64,000 bases of DNA, taken from the NCBI GenBank assembly GCA_016584305.1, contig JACEEZ010013885.1:107501-171500 (forward strand). The letters run 5' to 3'. Source of the stretch: Chionoecetes opilio. Its lineage: Eukaryota > Arthropoda > Malacostraca > Decapoda > Majidae. A program made the translations under genes and the position numbers. The notes under the pieces were generated by a model, which searched no databases, had not been told where the DNA came from, and was given only the letters and a program-made list of their open reading frames with translations. Of the stretch, positions 48,201-61,371 are shown one piece after another; within the stretch, counting starts at the first letter, position 1, and each line of letters starts with the position of its first letter.

Positions 48201-51200
48201 GATCCTGATGGCATTCCCGTAAGCATGAGCGCGGGTGAAGAAGTGAATGGCCTCCTTCACCTGAGCCACATTCTCATACTGCCGTGCCAAATGGTAGCAA
48301 GCAGCCCTGTAGGAAAATGAATTCTTTAAATACAGGCTGATTACATGGTGTATGCATGTTACTTGAGAATTCAAAAATACAAGAAGAAAAAAAAAAAAAT
48401 CCCTAATTCATTGAACAAGCAATAAGGTATGATCGCATTATACCAGCAGTCACTGAACGAGAATTTAATTATACTAAGTACTACATAAAAAAACGTAAAT
48501 TAAGTACATAAAGTAATACATGAAATAAAAGGAGAAAGAAAGACTGAGAAGACTGAGTATATGCAGGGGTGCAGAGAACCTTCCTTCCTTTAAAGCACTT
48601 GCAACACATAATGAACGCTGAATTTCTAAAGATTTGTAACACCTACCGGTCACCCGTCTCATTAGCAATGTCTGCGGCCTTCTGAAGGTTGTTGCAGTAA
48701 CAGTAGACTCTCACAAGGGACAGATGGTCTTGAGCAGCTTCATAAAACTGCAGCGCTGTCTCCATTTCACTTGTAGACTCTAAATACTGTGCCCACCATC
48801 GTCTCAGAGCTCTGAAGGAATGTTGAATTTGAGTAACATTGTATTTGTCTGACACATACATCATACTTTTGTGACATACTTTCATGCCTGCACTACTTAC
48901 CTATCCTTTGTGTGCATGATGTAATCTTCCAGTGTGGGTAAGTCATCAAACAACATTCGGGGAACCTCAAATCTGTGAGTATCTGATTTTTCATAGTGAC
49001 TTATGGCTCCACTGTAATCCCCTGCAATGAATGGTGATAATAGTACAGCAAGTTACATGACATCACTAAAGCCCTAAATTGGCTGCCTTGTTCTGTGCAA
49101 TTCTTGGTAGATACAAGTGTCATTCTAAGGCTGTGAACAGTAACTTTATAAGTGTCATTCTAAGGCTGTGAACAGTAACTTTATAAGTGTCATTCTAAGG
49201 CTGTGACCAGTAACTTTATAAGTGTCATTCTAAGGCTGTGAACAGTAACTTTATAAGTCATTCTAAGGCTGTGAACAGTAACTTTATAAGTGTCATTCTA
49301 AGGCTGTGAACAGTAACTTTATAAGTGTCATTCTAAGGCTGTGACCAGTAACTTTATAAGTGTCATTCTAAGGCTGTGACCAGTAACTTTATAAGTGTCA
49401 TTCTAAGGCTGTGACCAGTAACTTTATAAGTGTCATTTTAAGGCGTGATCAGTAACTTTATAAGTGTCATTCTAAGGCTGTGACCAGTAACTTTATAAGT
49501 GTCATTCTAAGGCTGTGACCAGTAACTTTATAAGTGTCATTTTAAGGCGTGATCAGTAACTTTATAAGTGTCATTCTAAGGCTGTGAACAGTAACTTTAT
49601 AAGTGTCATTCTAAGGCTGTGAACAGTAACTTTATAAGTGTCATTTTAAGGCGTGATCAGTAACTTTATAAGTGTCATTTTAAGGCGTGATCAGTAACTT
49701 TATAAGTGTCATTCTAAGGCTGTAAACAGTAACTTTATAAGTGTCATTCTAAGGCTGTGACCAGTAACTTTATAAGTGTCATTTTAAGGCTGTGAACAGT
49801 AACTTTATAAGTGTCATTCTAAGGCTGTGAACAGTAACTTTATAAGTGTCATTCTAAGGCTGTGAACAGTAACTTTATAAGTGTCATTCTAAGGCTGTGA
49901 CCAGTAACTTTATAAGTGTCATTTTATGGCTGTGACCAGTAACTTTATAAGTGTCATTTTAAGGCTGTGACCAGTAACTTTATAAGTGTCATTCTAAGGC
50001 TGTGACCAGTAACTTTATAAGTGTCATTCTAAGGCTGTGACCAGTAACTTTATAAGTGTCATTTTAAGGCGTGATCAGTAACTTTAGAAGTAGAAATATC
50101 TCATTCTGTTTGACTCTCAGAAAAAAAGAAAAAAATACTAAAACAATCTGTTTTCTTTGTTTTCTACCATCCCATTTATTTGGGAAAAGGCAAGTTGTAT
50201 GAAACAAGAAAAAAAAATTGAGAAGCTTAATGATGTAGCAAAGCTATCTAAACATGAAAATCAAGATCATATAGTAATGAAATAAAACTTAATCAAAAAC
50301 ATTTCTTCACCTTTGCTTTCCAAGTGCTTTGCATAATTGTAGTGAGAAGAACGCAGATGAATCCTGTCATGGTTCTCCGCCACCTCCAGAGCCTTGGACC
50401 ACACGCCGGCGTCCTGGTGGAGCCGGTTCACCAGGTCATGGCGCCCACACCCTCGGTACAAATGTTCTGCTTCTTCCTGTACATAAATGTCCGAGGTGAA
50501 CTATTTCTGATATATTCATAATACCGGTACTATATCAGATATCCAAAGCTCTATGATGGGAAAGGTCTAAAGTGTACACGAAATAAGAAACTGACGAAAT
50601 TCAGACTAAAAGCAATAATAAATACGAAACCTATATTTTTTGTAATAGGTACGTCCAATTATAACGAAAAGTATGACGAAAATTACAGCATCAAGCTAAT
50701 AACAAAATGTCTACAGTATGTATTATTAGTTTTCTCATTACCCTAACCCCAGTTTTCTTCTTGATGGGATGGCAAGGCTTGATAATGAGAGATAAATCGG
50801 TGCAGAGCTATGAGCATCATGGTGCTTCTTATGTTTAGTATCCTCAAGTGCCACAGTGTTACCAGCATGCCGAGTTGTAGTGCCAACATGGCCACCCTTG
50901 CATCCAGCTGAGGTTCCTTCATGGCAAAGCGCAGTGCCCGAGCTCCCCTTGCGTGGCCCATGTTTCCCAGACACAGCGCCGCCACGTCCAGCCTCTTGGT
51001 CTTCACACACATCTTGGCCATGTTCTCCCACACTGTCTCGCTGAGGAAGGAGTTCAGTACGTATAGCTAACTACTGTCATGGCCATATATTCCCTACCAT
51101 AAGTCTTACACAATATTTTTGTTACTATGTATTATCTTAAAATTCAACCCTTCTAAATGAATATTCTAGAGCTTAGATATTCTCACACAACCTTAATAGT

Positions 51201-54200
51201 TGATTTCTGCATCCCCTAAATGGCAATGTATGTATTAAATCCCATGGCTGCTGTGTTAACTCGAGATGATACTGTAGTGACCTCTAAAGCGACCTCATAC
51301 ACATACATATTACCATCTTAATAAACTTGTATGCGAACTTAGTGTTTGGTGTAACTCGTGTCTGGCTAAAGGAATACTACAATACTACGATATTTTTGAT
51401 AGCTTGAATTTGGATATATTTTAAAGCTGTAAACAAAAACTAATTTCACATACCTTTTAATTGTTTTTATTGCCTTGAAGGCATCATCCATATTACCAAT
51501 GGAAAGATAAAATGAAAAGTTAAGCATGGCTTCTTTGGTCGGCTTGTCACAGCTTTCCAGTCCCGTGAACTCCCTCATCACTTTCTGGGTCACTGTTTTG
51601 CTATCCACCTGCTGAAAAGACAAAGAAAGGATCTAGGGTCACATCTTTTAACCCCTTGAGACCCAGAACGTAATTCCCATTGTAATTTGGCTACCATTAG
51701 ACGATTTAAATTAATATAAGCAATATTTTATAGATTATAACCTGTTTAGTAACCTTGTCCACTAGATAATTTGGTATATTAAGTTACTTTTCATTATTTT
51801 ATGGCTAACAACAGACAATTTTATAAGGCAAAAGATAGATCTGGGCGTGAAGGAGTTAATGTAAATAAAATTTGATTCTACTTGATGGAGATTGAGGATT
51901 CCCTTATAAAAAAATTATGATATCCTGTATTTTGATTTCAATAAGCATCATATGTCAAGCATGAAAGTTTTCTCTGCAATACATAGAGATGAACAATCCA
52001 CCTGCCTTTTTGTCTGCATCATGAGCATTGAGAAGATAGAAGAAGGGCACATTACCCCTAGGAGGCGGGAGAAGGCGGGGCTCAAGGGGAAGGCGTCCTG
52101 CACAATGTTGCCGTGGTCGGGACTCACAAACAAGGACACTAACATAACTGCCGGCTGGAAAGATACATACGCAAGATTAACCCCTTGAGGCCCAGAACGT
52201 AATTTCCATTGTAATTTGACTATCATTAGACGATCTTAATTACTATAAGCAATATTCTATAGATATGACCTGTTTAGTATCCTTGTCTACTAGCTAAAAT
52301 GGTATACTAAGTTACTTTTTCGTAATTTTATGGCTCACAACAGACAATTTTATATAGCAAAGAAAAGATCTGGGCCTGAAGGGATTAACTTCACTAGAAG
52401 AAAACATAACAGGTATTCGAATAACATTATAAGTTATGATGGACTCTATTATTCATACATATATCTTGTGTGCAGCATTACATAATTCACAGTTGTATTT
52501 AATAAGATACAAACTATATATGAACTATAAGATACGGTAAGATCCCGAATTAAATTGGCCTAACCCCTTTTTTTATATTCTCTTACTGTCTTCTTTATAG
52601 GGACTGACAATTAAGCGGCTTTTTGTTACTTTTTTTTTTTTTTTTTTTTTTTACCATCGCTTGTGATGTTAAAAAAAAAAAAAAAAAAAAATCTAAGAGG
52701 CACTTACCCTTTCTTCCTTAGAGGTTGAGGACAAGTAATGTTCCTTCTGTTTCTTGGTGCTGTGAAGAGACTTGGCTTCACACACCAGAAGTCGGGGGTC
52801 CTCAGCGTCCCACATGTGTGACATTACAAAGCGACTCCCTACCTCCTGCGCTGTTTCACGTTTTGCCCTGTAAGTAATACCATCATCACTGGAGGCAGCA
52901 AGGATAGTATATATTATCTTTGGGAGGCAGTGTGTTGAGGATCTGGCAGCATTGGGCATTTAAGAAGTTGAAGCAATGGATACAGATAGTTGGAAGCGTG
53001 TCATCGGCTGTCTAACCTCATCAACTATCAGAAAATAGAATACAATGAAACAAATAGATAAACAAAGGAATTTAATAATGAAAAAGCCTATAGTTATGTC
53101 AGCCTCTTACCTGTTGTTCAGTCCATCGTCCTTGGAGCTGACACTTTCAGCAGAGTTTGGCGGAGCAGAGCCATCCACATCATCATCCTCAGAACGACCA
53201 GATGCAAAGTTAAAGTAAGTAAAGCTCTCACTCTCTATGTCCCAGATATAAAGCTTAGGATCAGGCAAGAGAGACGTTGGGCCACAGCAATGGAAACCCG
53301 CGTGCCATTACAGTTGCAGCGAGCAGATATGATCTCACCCAAGTCTTTGATGTGGTCGCCTATCTGCTTGCCTTGGGTGTGTGGCTTAGCTTCTCTACAG
53401 GAACAGACAAGAATAAAGATCATATATTAGCTTGACAAATGTTAATGTTGCAAAGTATTAAGTAATTAGAGAAACAGGTTACATTTACTACAACATTCAG
53501 CTATTGTAAAAAATAAAAATAAGGTGGTGGTTTTTCTTAAGAGCAAAGAAAATAATTATTTATAAAGATTTATGCTAGACTCTCTTTAAAGCTTTAGATA
53601 TGCCTAGAGCAACAGCAACAGTTTTTATCGAAACCCTGAGAGAGGATGACCCAAGGTACAGTCAGAAAAGCTAGATCACAAGTGGAAAAAATCTATACTG
53701 ACAATTAGATAGAAGATTGAGTTGACGTAAGTCACCCAGGTCGTAACTCTAGGAGTGGCAGGAGAGAACATGAGAGGGCTTGGGTTTGAAAAAAATTAAG
53801 TTTAAGAAAAAATGCAGGAGAAAGTTTCAAACATGATATTCTACAAAGAATTCCATGAGAAGCATCAACATTATATATGTTATCCACCATTATACATAAT
53901 ATTCAATCCATGATAATGCCATCCTGATTCCTACCTTCTTGACAAGTCCCATAGCTTGATGACTCCCTGTAGTGTTGCAGTCACAAGAAAATTACCACAA
54001 ACATCCAGGCCAATGGGTTGACCTTCACTTTCAGTGAAATTGAGGGTTTGCTTCACAGTGCCTTGAAGGGATCGAACCTGGATACTATTTCCTTCAATGG
54101 AGTATATGCTGCCTTCGTGAAGAACAGCACTCTCAGCCTCACAGGGAAATGAAGCTGCCAATGGAGCAAATGATTAGTCATCCGTTACATTACTGAAAAA

Positions 54201-57200
54201 AATATTTAAAATTATCTGAATAAAAAAAAAGAAAAAAAAAAAAGAGTTGGTTTTAGGGATGGTATAAAATGTGAGCAGACAAGATAGGGATCACTGTGTA
54301 CTAGTATTCTTGCACAGTAGATATGCACACCCCTATGATAGTTCCCTTACACTTCTACCACACAAGCCCTAGCTAGGTAGTATAGCTATTACCACACACA
54401 CACACACACGATAGCTGGAGGTAGTTCATGAGCTGAGAGGTCGGATAATAGAGATAATAGTTCTTCCCCTGTATTGATTTATTTTGTATGTAAAGGATGT
54501 GCAATGTAGTTTAGCATTATGACAACTCCACCTGTTGGGTGATTCCTAGTTTGGAAAAGTATGATGAAAAAAAATAGCAATACCTAGTTGCTGCTACTTT
54601 TTATAATGTGTTTTTCCTTAGGACAATCTCCTGGGGCTTCAACGTTGAAAAAACTAATATAAAAAAATTTGAAAGTTTGCATTTCATGATGGATAATAAG
54701 CAAACCCTTCCTAGCTTAACGTAATACAAAATTTAAAGCATGGGATACTTAAAAGTCCATACATTCAAACATATAATAAATCAAGCCAAAAATCATGGTC
54801 ATCGACTTTATCATACACACATTTAGCATGTGATCACTACAAATCCGATTAAACCAGACCTATCTTCTCATAGTAGTACTCCATAAACACACCATGACAG
54901 TGTGATAGGAATTTCGTACACTGACACCTTAGGAACTCATCCACAGTACAGAGTATCCAGGAACACCCCCCCATACTGAGATTACGAACCACACTTCAGT
55001 ACTGTTCCTGGAAAACCTACAGTCCACTGACGATGTATGCGGACATCACCCACTACTACGGGATTAGCAGAACACACACCCTACAGTACTGAGATTATGC
55101 AGGAAACACACACCTACAGTACTGAGATTATGCAGGAAACACACACCTACAGTACTGAGATTATGCAGGAAACACACCCCTACAGTACTGAGATTATGCA
55201 GGAAACACACCCCTACAGTACTGAGATTATGCAGGAAACACACACTACAGTACTGAGATTATGCAGGAAACACACCCTACAGTACTGAGATTATGCAGGA
55301 AACACACCCCTACAGTACTGAGATTATGCAGGAAACACACTCAGTACTGAGATTATGCAGGAAACACACCCTACAGTACTGAGATTATGCAGGAAACACA
55401 CATCTTCAGTACTGAGATTATGCAGGAAACACACCCTACAGTACTGAGATTATGCAGGAAACACACCACTATCAGTACTGAGATTATGCAGGAAACACAC
55501 ACCTTCAGTACTGAGATTATGCAGGAAACACACCCCTACAGTACTGAGATTATGCAGGAAACACACCCATCTTCAGTACTGAGATTATGCAGGAAACACA
55601 CCCCTACAGTACTGAGATTATGCAGGAAACACACATCTTCAGTACTGAGATTATGCAGGAAACACACACCTACAGTACTGAGATTATGCAGGAAACACAC
55701 ACCTTCAGTACTGAGATTATGCAGGAAACACACCCCTTCAGTACTGAGATTATGCAGGAAACACACCCCTTCAGTACTGAGATTATGCAGGAAACACACC
55801 CTTCAGTACTGAGATTATGCAGGAAACACACCCCTTCAGTACTGAGATTATGCAGGAAACACACCCCTTCAGTACTGAGATTATGCAGGAAACACACACC
55901 TTCAGTACTGAGATTATGCAGGAAACACACACCTTCAGTACTGAGATTATGCAGGAAACACACACCTACAGTACTGAGATTATGCAGGAAACACACCCCT
56001 ACAGTACTGAGATTATGCAGGAAACACACACCTACAGTACTGAGATTATGCAGGAAACACACACCTTCAGTACTGAGATTATGCAGGAAACACACCCACA
56101 TCATTGTAAAACACAAGTACTGAGATTATGCAGGAAACACACCCCTTCAGTACTGAGATTATGCAGGAAACACACCCCTACAGTACTGAGATTATGCAGG
56201 AAACACACCCCTACAGTACTGAGATTATGCAGGAAACACACACCTTCAGTACTGAGATTATGCAGGAAACACACCCCTACAGTACTGAGATTATGTAGGA
56301 AACACACCCCTACAGTACTGAGATTATGCAGGAAACACACCCCTTCAGTACTGAGATTATGCAGGAAACACACCCCTTCAGTACTGAGATTATGTAGGAA
56401 ACACACCCCTACAGTACTGAGATTATGCAGGAAACACACCCAACAAACAAACCCCCTCAGTACTGAGATTATGCAGGAAACACACCCCTACAGTACTGAG
56501 ATTATGCAGGAAACACACATCTTCAGTACTGAGATTATGCAGGAAACACACCCCTACAGTACTGAGATTATGCAGGAAACACACACCTACAGTACTGAGA
56601 TTATGCAGGAAACACACCCCTACAGTACTGAGATTATGCAGGAAACACACACCCTTCAGTACTGAGATTATGCAGGAAACACACCCCTTCAGTACTGAGA
56701 TTATGCAGGAAACACACCCCTTCAGTACTGAGATTATGCAGGAAACACACCCCTTCAGTACTGAGATTATGCAGGAAACACACACCTACAGTACTAAGAC
56801 TCATCATTTCATCCCTACGAGCACACTCTCTACTCTAAATTATATTCACCACCGCAGGCAAACAGATATTCCCTTGTAAATCTAAAGGAATATGAGCATT
56901 AAAGTAGTTCAGTATCTCCCCTGATCCCTATGTGTAATGAGACGTCTTTTCATCCTACGAGCACACTCTCTACCCTAAATTGTAGGTAAATTTCCAGATG
57001 AACACCGAACTTCCTTTGGTAGACGAAACTATTTTTCTATGGTGAGTTTTGATGTGTTTTTAGTTAATCTGCTAACTGTTTCTGTTGCAAATAACTTTTT
57101 TGTGTGTGTGTGTGATTTGCAAAAAAATATATATATATTGAACCTAACCTAACCTTTACATAACATATCCAATACCTAACCTAACCGTTACCTAACTAAA

Positions 57201-60200
57201 ATAAAATAATAATAATAATAATATTTTTTGCGACAGAAACGGTTAGCAGATTAATTCAAAACACATCAAAATTCACCAGAAAAAAATTGTTTCGTCCACC
57301 AAAGTGAATTCGGTGTTTATCTCGAATAATACCAAATTGTCTTCACCACCGCAGGCAAACATATATCCCATGTAAATGTAAAGGAATATAAGCATTAACC
57401 CCTTGAGACCTAAAACGTAATTTCCATTGTAATTTGGGTACCATTAGACAATTTTGAGTGAATATAAGCAATATTTTATAGATATGACCAGTTTAGTATC
57501 CTTGTTGACTAACTAATTTGGTATTTTCAGTTATTTTTCGTAATTTTAATGCTAACAACAGACAATTTCTTATGGCAAAGGAAAAATGTGGGTGTGAAGG
57601 GGTCAAGTAGTTCAGTCTCTCACCTGGTCCTTATAGCTGGCAACCATGTGCTGCTCGTTCAATATATAAACATCACGGACTGTGTTCACACCCAACAAAT
57701 TCTGTGCTGATCCCCAGGACACCTGAAATCATCAAAATGACCTCTTGTAAACGTTATACACACTTAATCAATTTCCAAGTATTTCAGCATACATAACATT
57801 TACCCGTATAAAAAAAACCCATTCAAACAACCTGCTTCACAGTTCCAGAAATGACTGTTGGATTTTGCAGCTTCCAATCTTTTTCTGGATCTCTAACGTA
57901 TTCATCTTCTCCAAGCTTGCTCTCTTCATATTTCCACATGGCAACACTTCCTAGGTTTGTTCCAGCACAGAGAATATCTATAAAATGACAAAAGACAAAG
58001 AATTTACTAACAACAGAAGAACCTGGCCTCATATATTAGTCATTGATTATATAATTTCACAGATAACAGCTTCGTAGTAATGACTCTACTATAGATACGC
58101 CTGATACTTTTCATAGTGCTGCTGCTGCCACCACTACTTCTAACATAATTTAATCTTACATAAAACCAGCAGCATCATGATAAAATAATGCTGGTCCATT
58201 CTCTACAGCCCTGGACACTCAATGTTAAGTTTCACACTCCTGTAATCCTCTACAAATATGAGCTGCCGCAGAACCTTATGGCCCAATAGTGGTAATACTT
58301 ACTTTTATTTGCAGAATAACTTAAACACATGACAAACTCTTGGTCTCTGTAGCTTGGTCCACGCAAGCTGAGCACATAGTTGTCACCTGAGTCCAAGTTC
58401 CACAGACGGACAGAGTTGTCGCCTGTAGACACCGCCAAGAGGCCGGCGCCCGCCCAGGTGACTTGGATGTCATTGGTTCTTCCACTCAGCTTAACCTGCA
58501 CGAGAAAACGGATGGTTAAGATCAAGTCCCTAAATTGTTTCTTTATAAATAAACAAAAGAAGACGCATCTAATACAGTTGTTCCTTATAATACGTGGTTT
58601 ATGTAACAGTTCTATGCACTGCGTATCAGAAAATCATGTCTCTCGTACTTGTGAAACCCATCATAGAAATGTTAGCATAGCAGCCCTGGTCCAAGACTAA
58701 GCCTGGACCATTCTCTATACTGCTATGTTACGATGGTACACTAGGCATATATATAACACGGGAACACCTTGCCTAGAGTGTAATGTATTGCATGAGTTTC
58801 ATAAATATGCTGTTTAAATTTCATTAGACAACTTGCCAATTATATTTTTAATTTCTGAAATTAATACATATTCTATGAGGCAGGTGAGCAAAGGAATCAA
58901 ACATGTGAGATAAGTATTTGAAGTCATAGAATAAACCACGCATGATTTTTTTTTCTCCATATATCATGGTTTTTACTTGGAAGAGGTGAGAAGAAATATT
59001 TCAAAAGTATACTCTTTGGAAAGACCATTATTACTACAGCTACAGATCATATATTCACACACCCTATTGATTTCTGTCACTGAGCCATCCACAGCCACTG
59101 AGAATTGTCCGAGGACCAAACTCTCCGTGATCACCACCAGAAGGTTGCGAGCCCCGTGGTGCAGCAGACGCTTGATTCCCCCGTCAGCCTGCAGCACCTC
59201 CACACAGCTGCCACTCTCATTCACATGGTACAGCACACCTGGGTAAGGCAACACCATCAAGACGGGATAAATATTTTGAGCTAGAGAAAGGTACTGTACA
59301 CCCAATTGCTAATGAGCACCTTAATCAGGCCAGTTTCTTAGCATTTGCTTGTGCCTTATGCAAAATATGTTTCTACTTATCTTAAGCATATTTCTTTCAA
59401 ATTCATCATATATGAAATCTTCCCTCCCACCTCCCACACATCACTCCATGACAACACCTCTGCCAAAACATCTGCGAACACTCTGTATGAAAACGGTCAT
59501 GTGGATTAGCAAGTCAGCTGGATATCTACTTTCTTAGACTTGTTGAAAATGAACAATTCAATAGTATACAAGAGCTAATTGGAAAAATTATGGACTTGAT
59601 GACATCTACTTTAAGACATTCTACAGTAAGCAGGATTTCATACCAGTTGATGATCCCAAGAAAAAATTAAGATTATCCTTTGCAGTTCCCATCATGCTGA
59701 GGTGTTTGTGGCCAGTTCTTGGTCGCCAGGAACTGAATATGTCCAGTGCCCTTTCATCACCACTCACTGCCGCCCGAGCAAGCCCGCTGCAAAGGTGATA
59801 AAGCAATCCATTACATCATATTGGCTCCTTTGCATCCCCATACTGACAACTAACAACAATTGGCGTTGTGGGTTAAAAAGCCATTGTTAAAATCATTCAG
59901 ACAAGAACCACTTACTTAATGTCCAGGGCTGGAAGGGTCTTGTCTGCCGCTGTATTCACCCTGTACACAACTTGTACCAGGGGATCTTTCAGCTCATGTG
60001 TGAAGACAGTCTGAAGATCGCCTGAATTATCTACTCGCCAACCTACTGTTGCTCCAGACTGAAATATAAACATTTTCATGACACTCAATTATGTACATAT
60101 GTTATCATAAACACATAAGAACATAAGGAAGCTACAAGAGGCCGTGAGACCTACACGTGGTAGTTCCTGTAAATGATTATCTTACTGATGTGAGAGAATG

Positions 60201-61318
60201 TTGCATAACTTCATGATTTTCTGCAATGTTAACTGAGAGGGAGAAACAAGTTAGATTGGGCCTGAATATGCTGATACATTATTCAATTTCCAGAAATAAG
60301 ACAAGCTTCAATTACAGCACAAAAATATTTCCATCTTACAGCATCTGCAGACACCAGTCTTGTTCCTGCGGCGCTGAACTGCAGCACAGCGATGGGTGCG
60401 CGGTGCAGGGACTGGATCTCACGCAGCTCATGTTCGTGGTCATTCCACAGAAAAAGTTCCCCTGACTCCCAGCCCACCGCCATCACCCGCTTGCTGGGAT
60501 GCCACACCAGGGAGGTCACTTGTGCAGTGGGATGCGGCGGAATTTCAACTTCCTCACACAACTTACCCTGATATTAAAATGTTGTGATTATATATCTTCT
60601 AAACAATATATTTTTTAAGATACGTCTTCAACAGCACCCATACATAGATGTTATATGTATGCATTTCATCAAAACTAATTAGAAGGGCTTAAGTCTACCT
60701 TAAGAGAGATGTTATGATTAGAGTACCTTTATAAGAGAGCGTAACGCCATTCATTGACCCTATGTTAATCGGTACTGGGCGCCATCTTGCTGCCCGGGCC
60801 TCTCCGTTCACTCTAGACCCGCGGAAGTTCTCAAGGCATGACCCCGCAGTATATCATGCTATACATGTATAAATGATATACTGTTATCTTCGGGAATGTT
60901 TGTTCTATAAAATTATCACATAAAACATAGTAAAACACATTAAATAATGCCATTGAACTAAGATATATGACTTAATACTCGTGCTAACCCATTCTTGTCG
61001 AGTTTACTTACTGGGCGCATATTGCTGCCGGCCTCTCGCGTTCTATTCGTCTCCCGATTCATCAAGTATTCCCTTTCTGTAATATGATCATTTATATATA
61101 TTCTTTTCTTGAATGGTTAGTTTAGTCGATTACACTAAATCATGTAAACCATTAAAGCCTTATCGAAACTCTCATCTTACTCTCGCTCTCATCTTTGAGT
61201 CTCTCTCTGGCATCTTCTTAGCCGGATTTTCCTTCCCATCTCTCTTCTCTTCTCTTCAATATCTATTCTAATCTCTTCTTCCATCATATCTCTCTCTATT
61301 CTCCTCTCGCCCCGCTCC

Positions 61319-61371
<53 letters not shown>

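Noticed and set aside
49115..50088. A CRISPR-like array
   Set aside because: Units are directly adjacent without unique spacers, and the sequence is eukaryotic; it is a minisatellite.
54300..55040. The missing IFT140 exon
   Set aside because: I looked for a - strand open segment with proper splice sites and propeller-like residues and found none.
55037..56785. A secreted repeat protein of up to 282 residues
   Set aside because: Open frames exist on both strands and in several phases of a 33-36-bp minisatellite inside an IFT140 intron.
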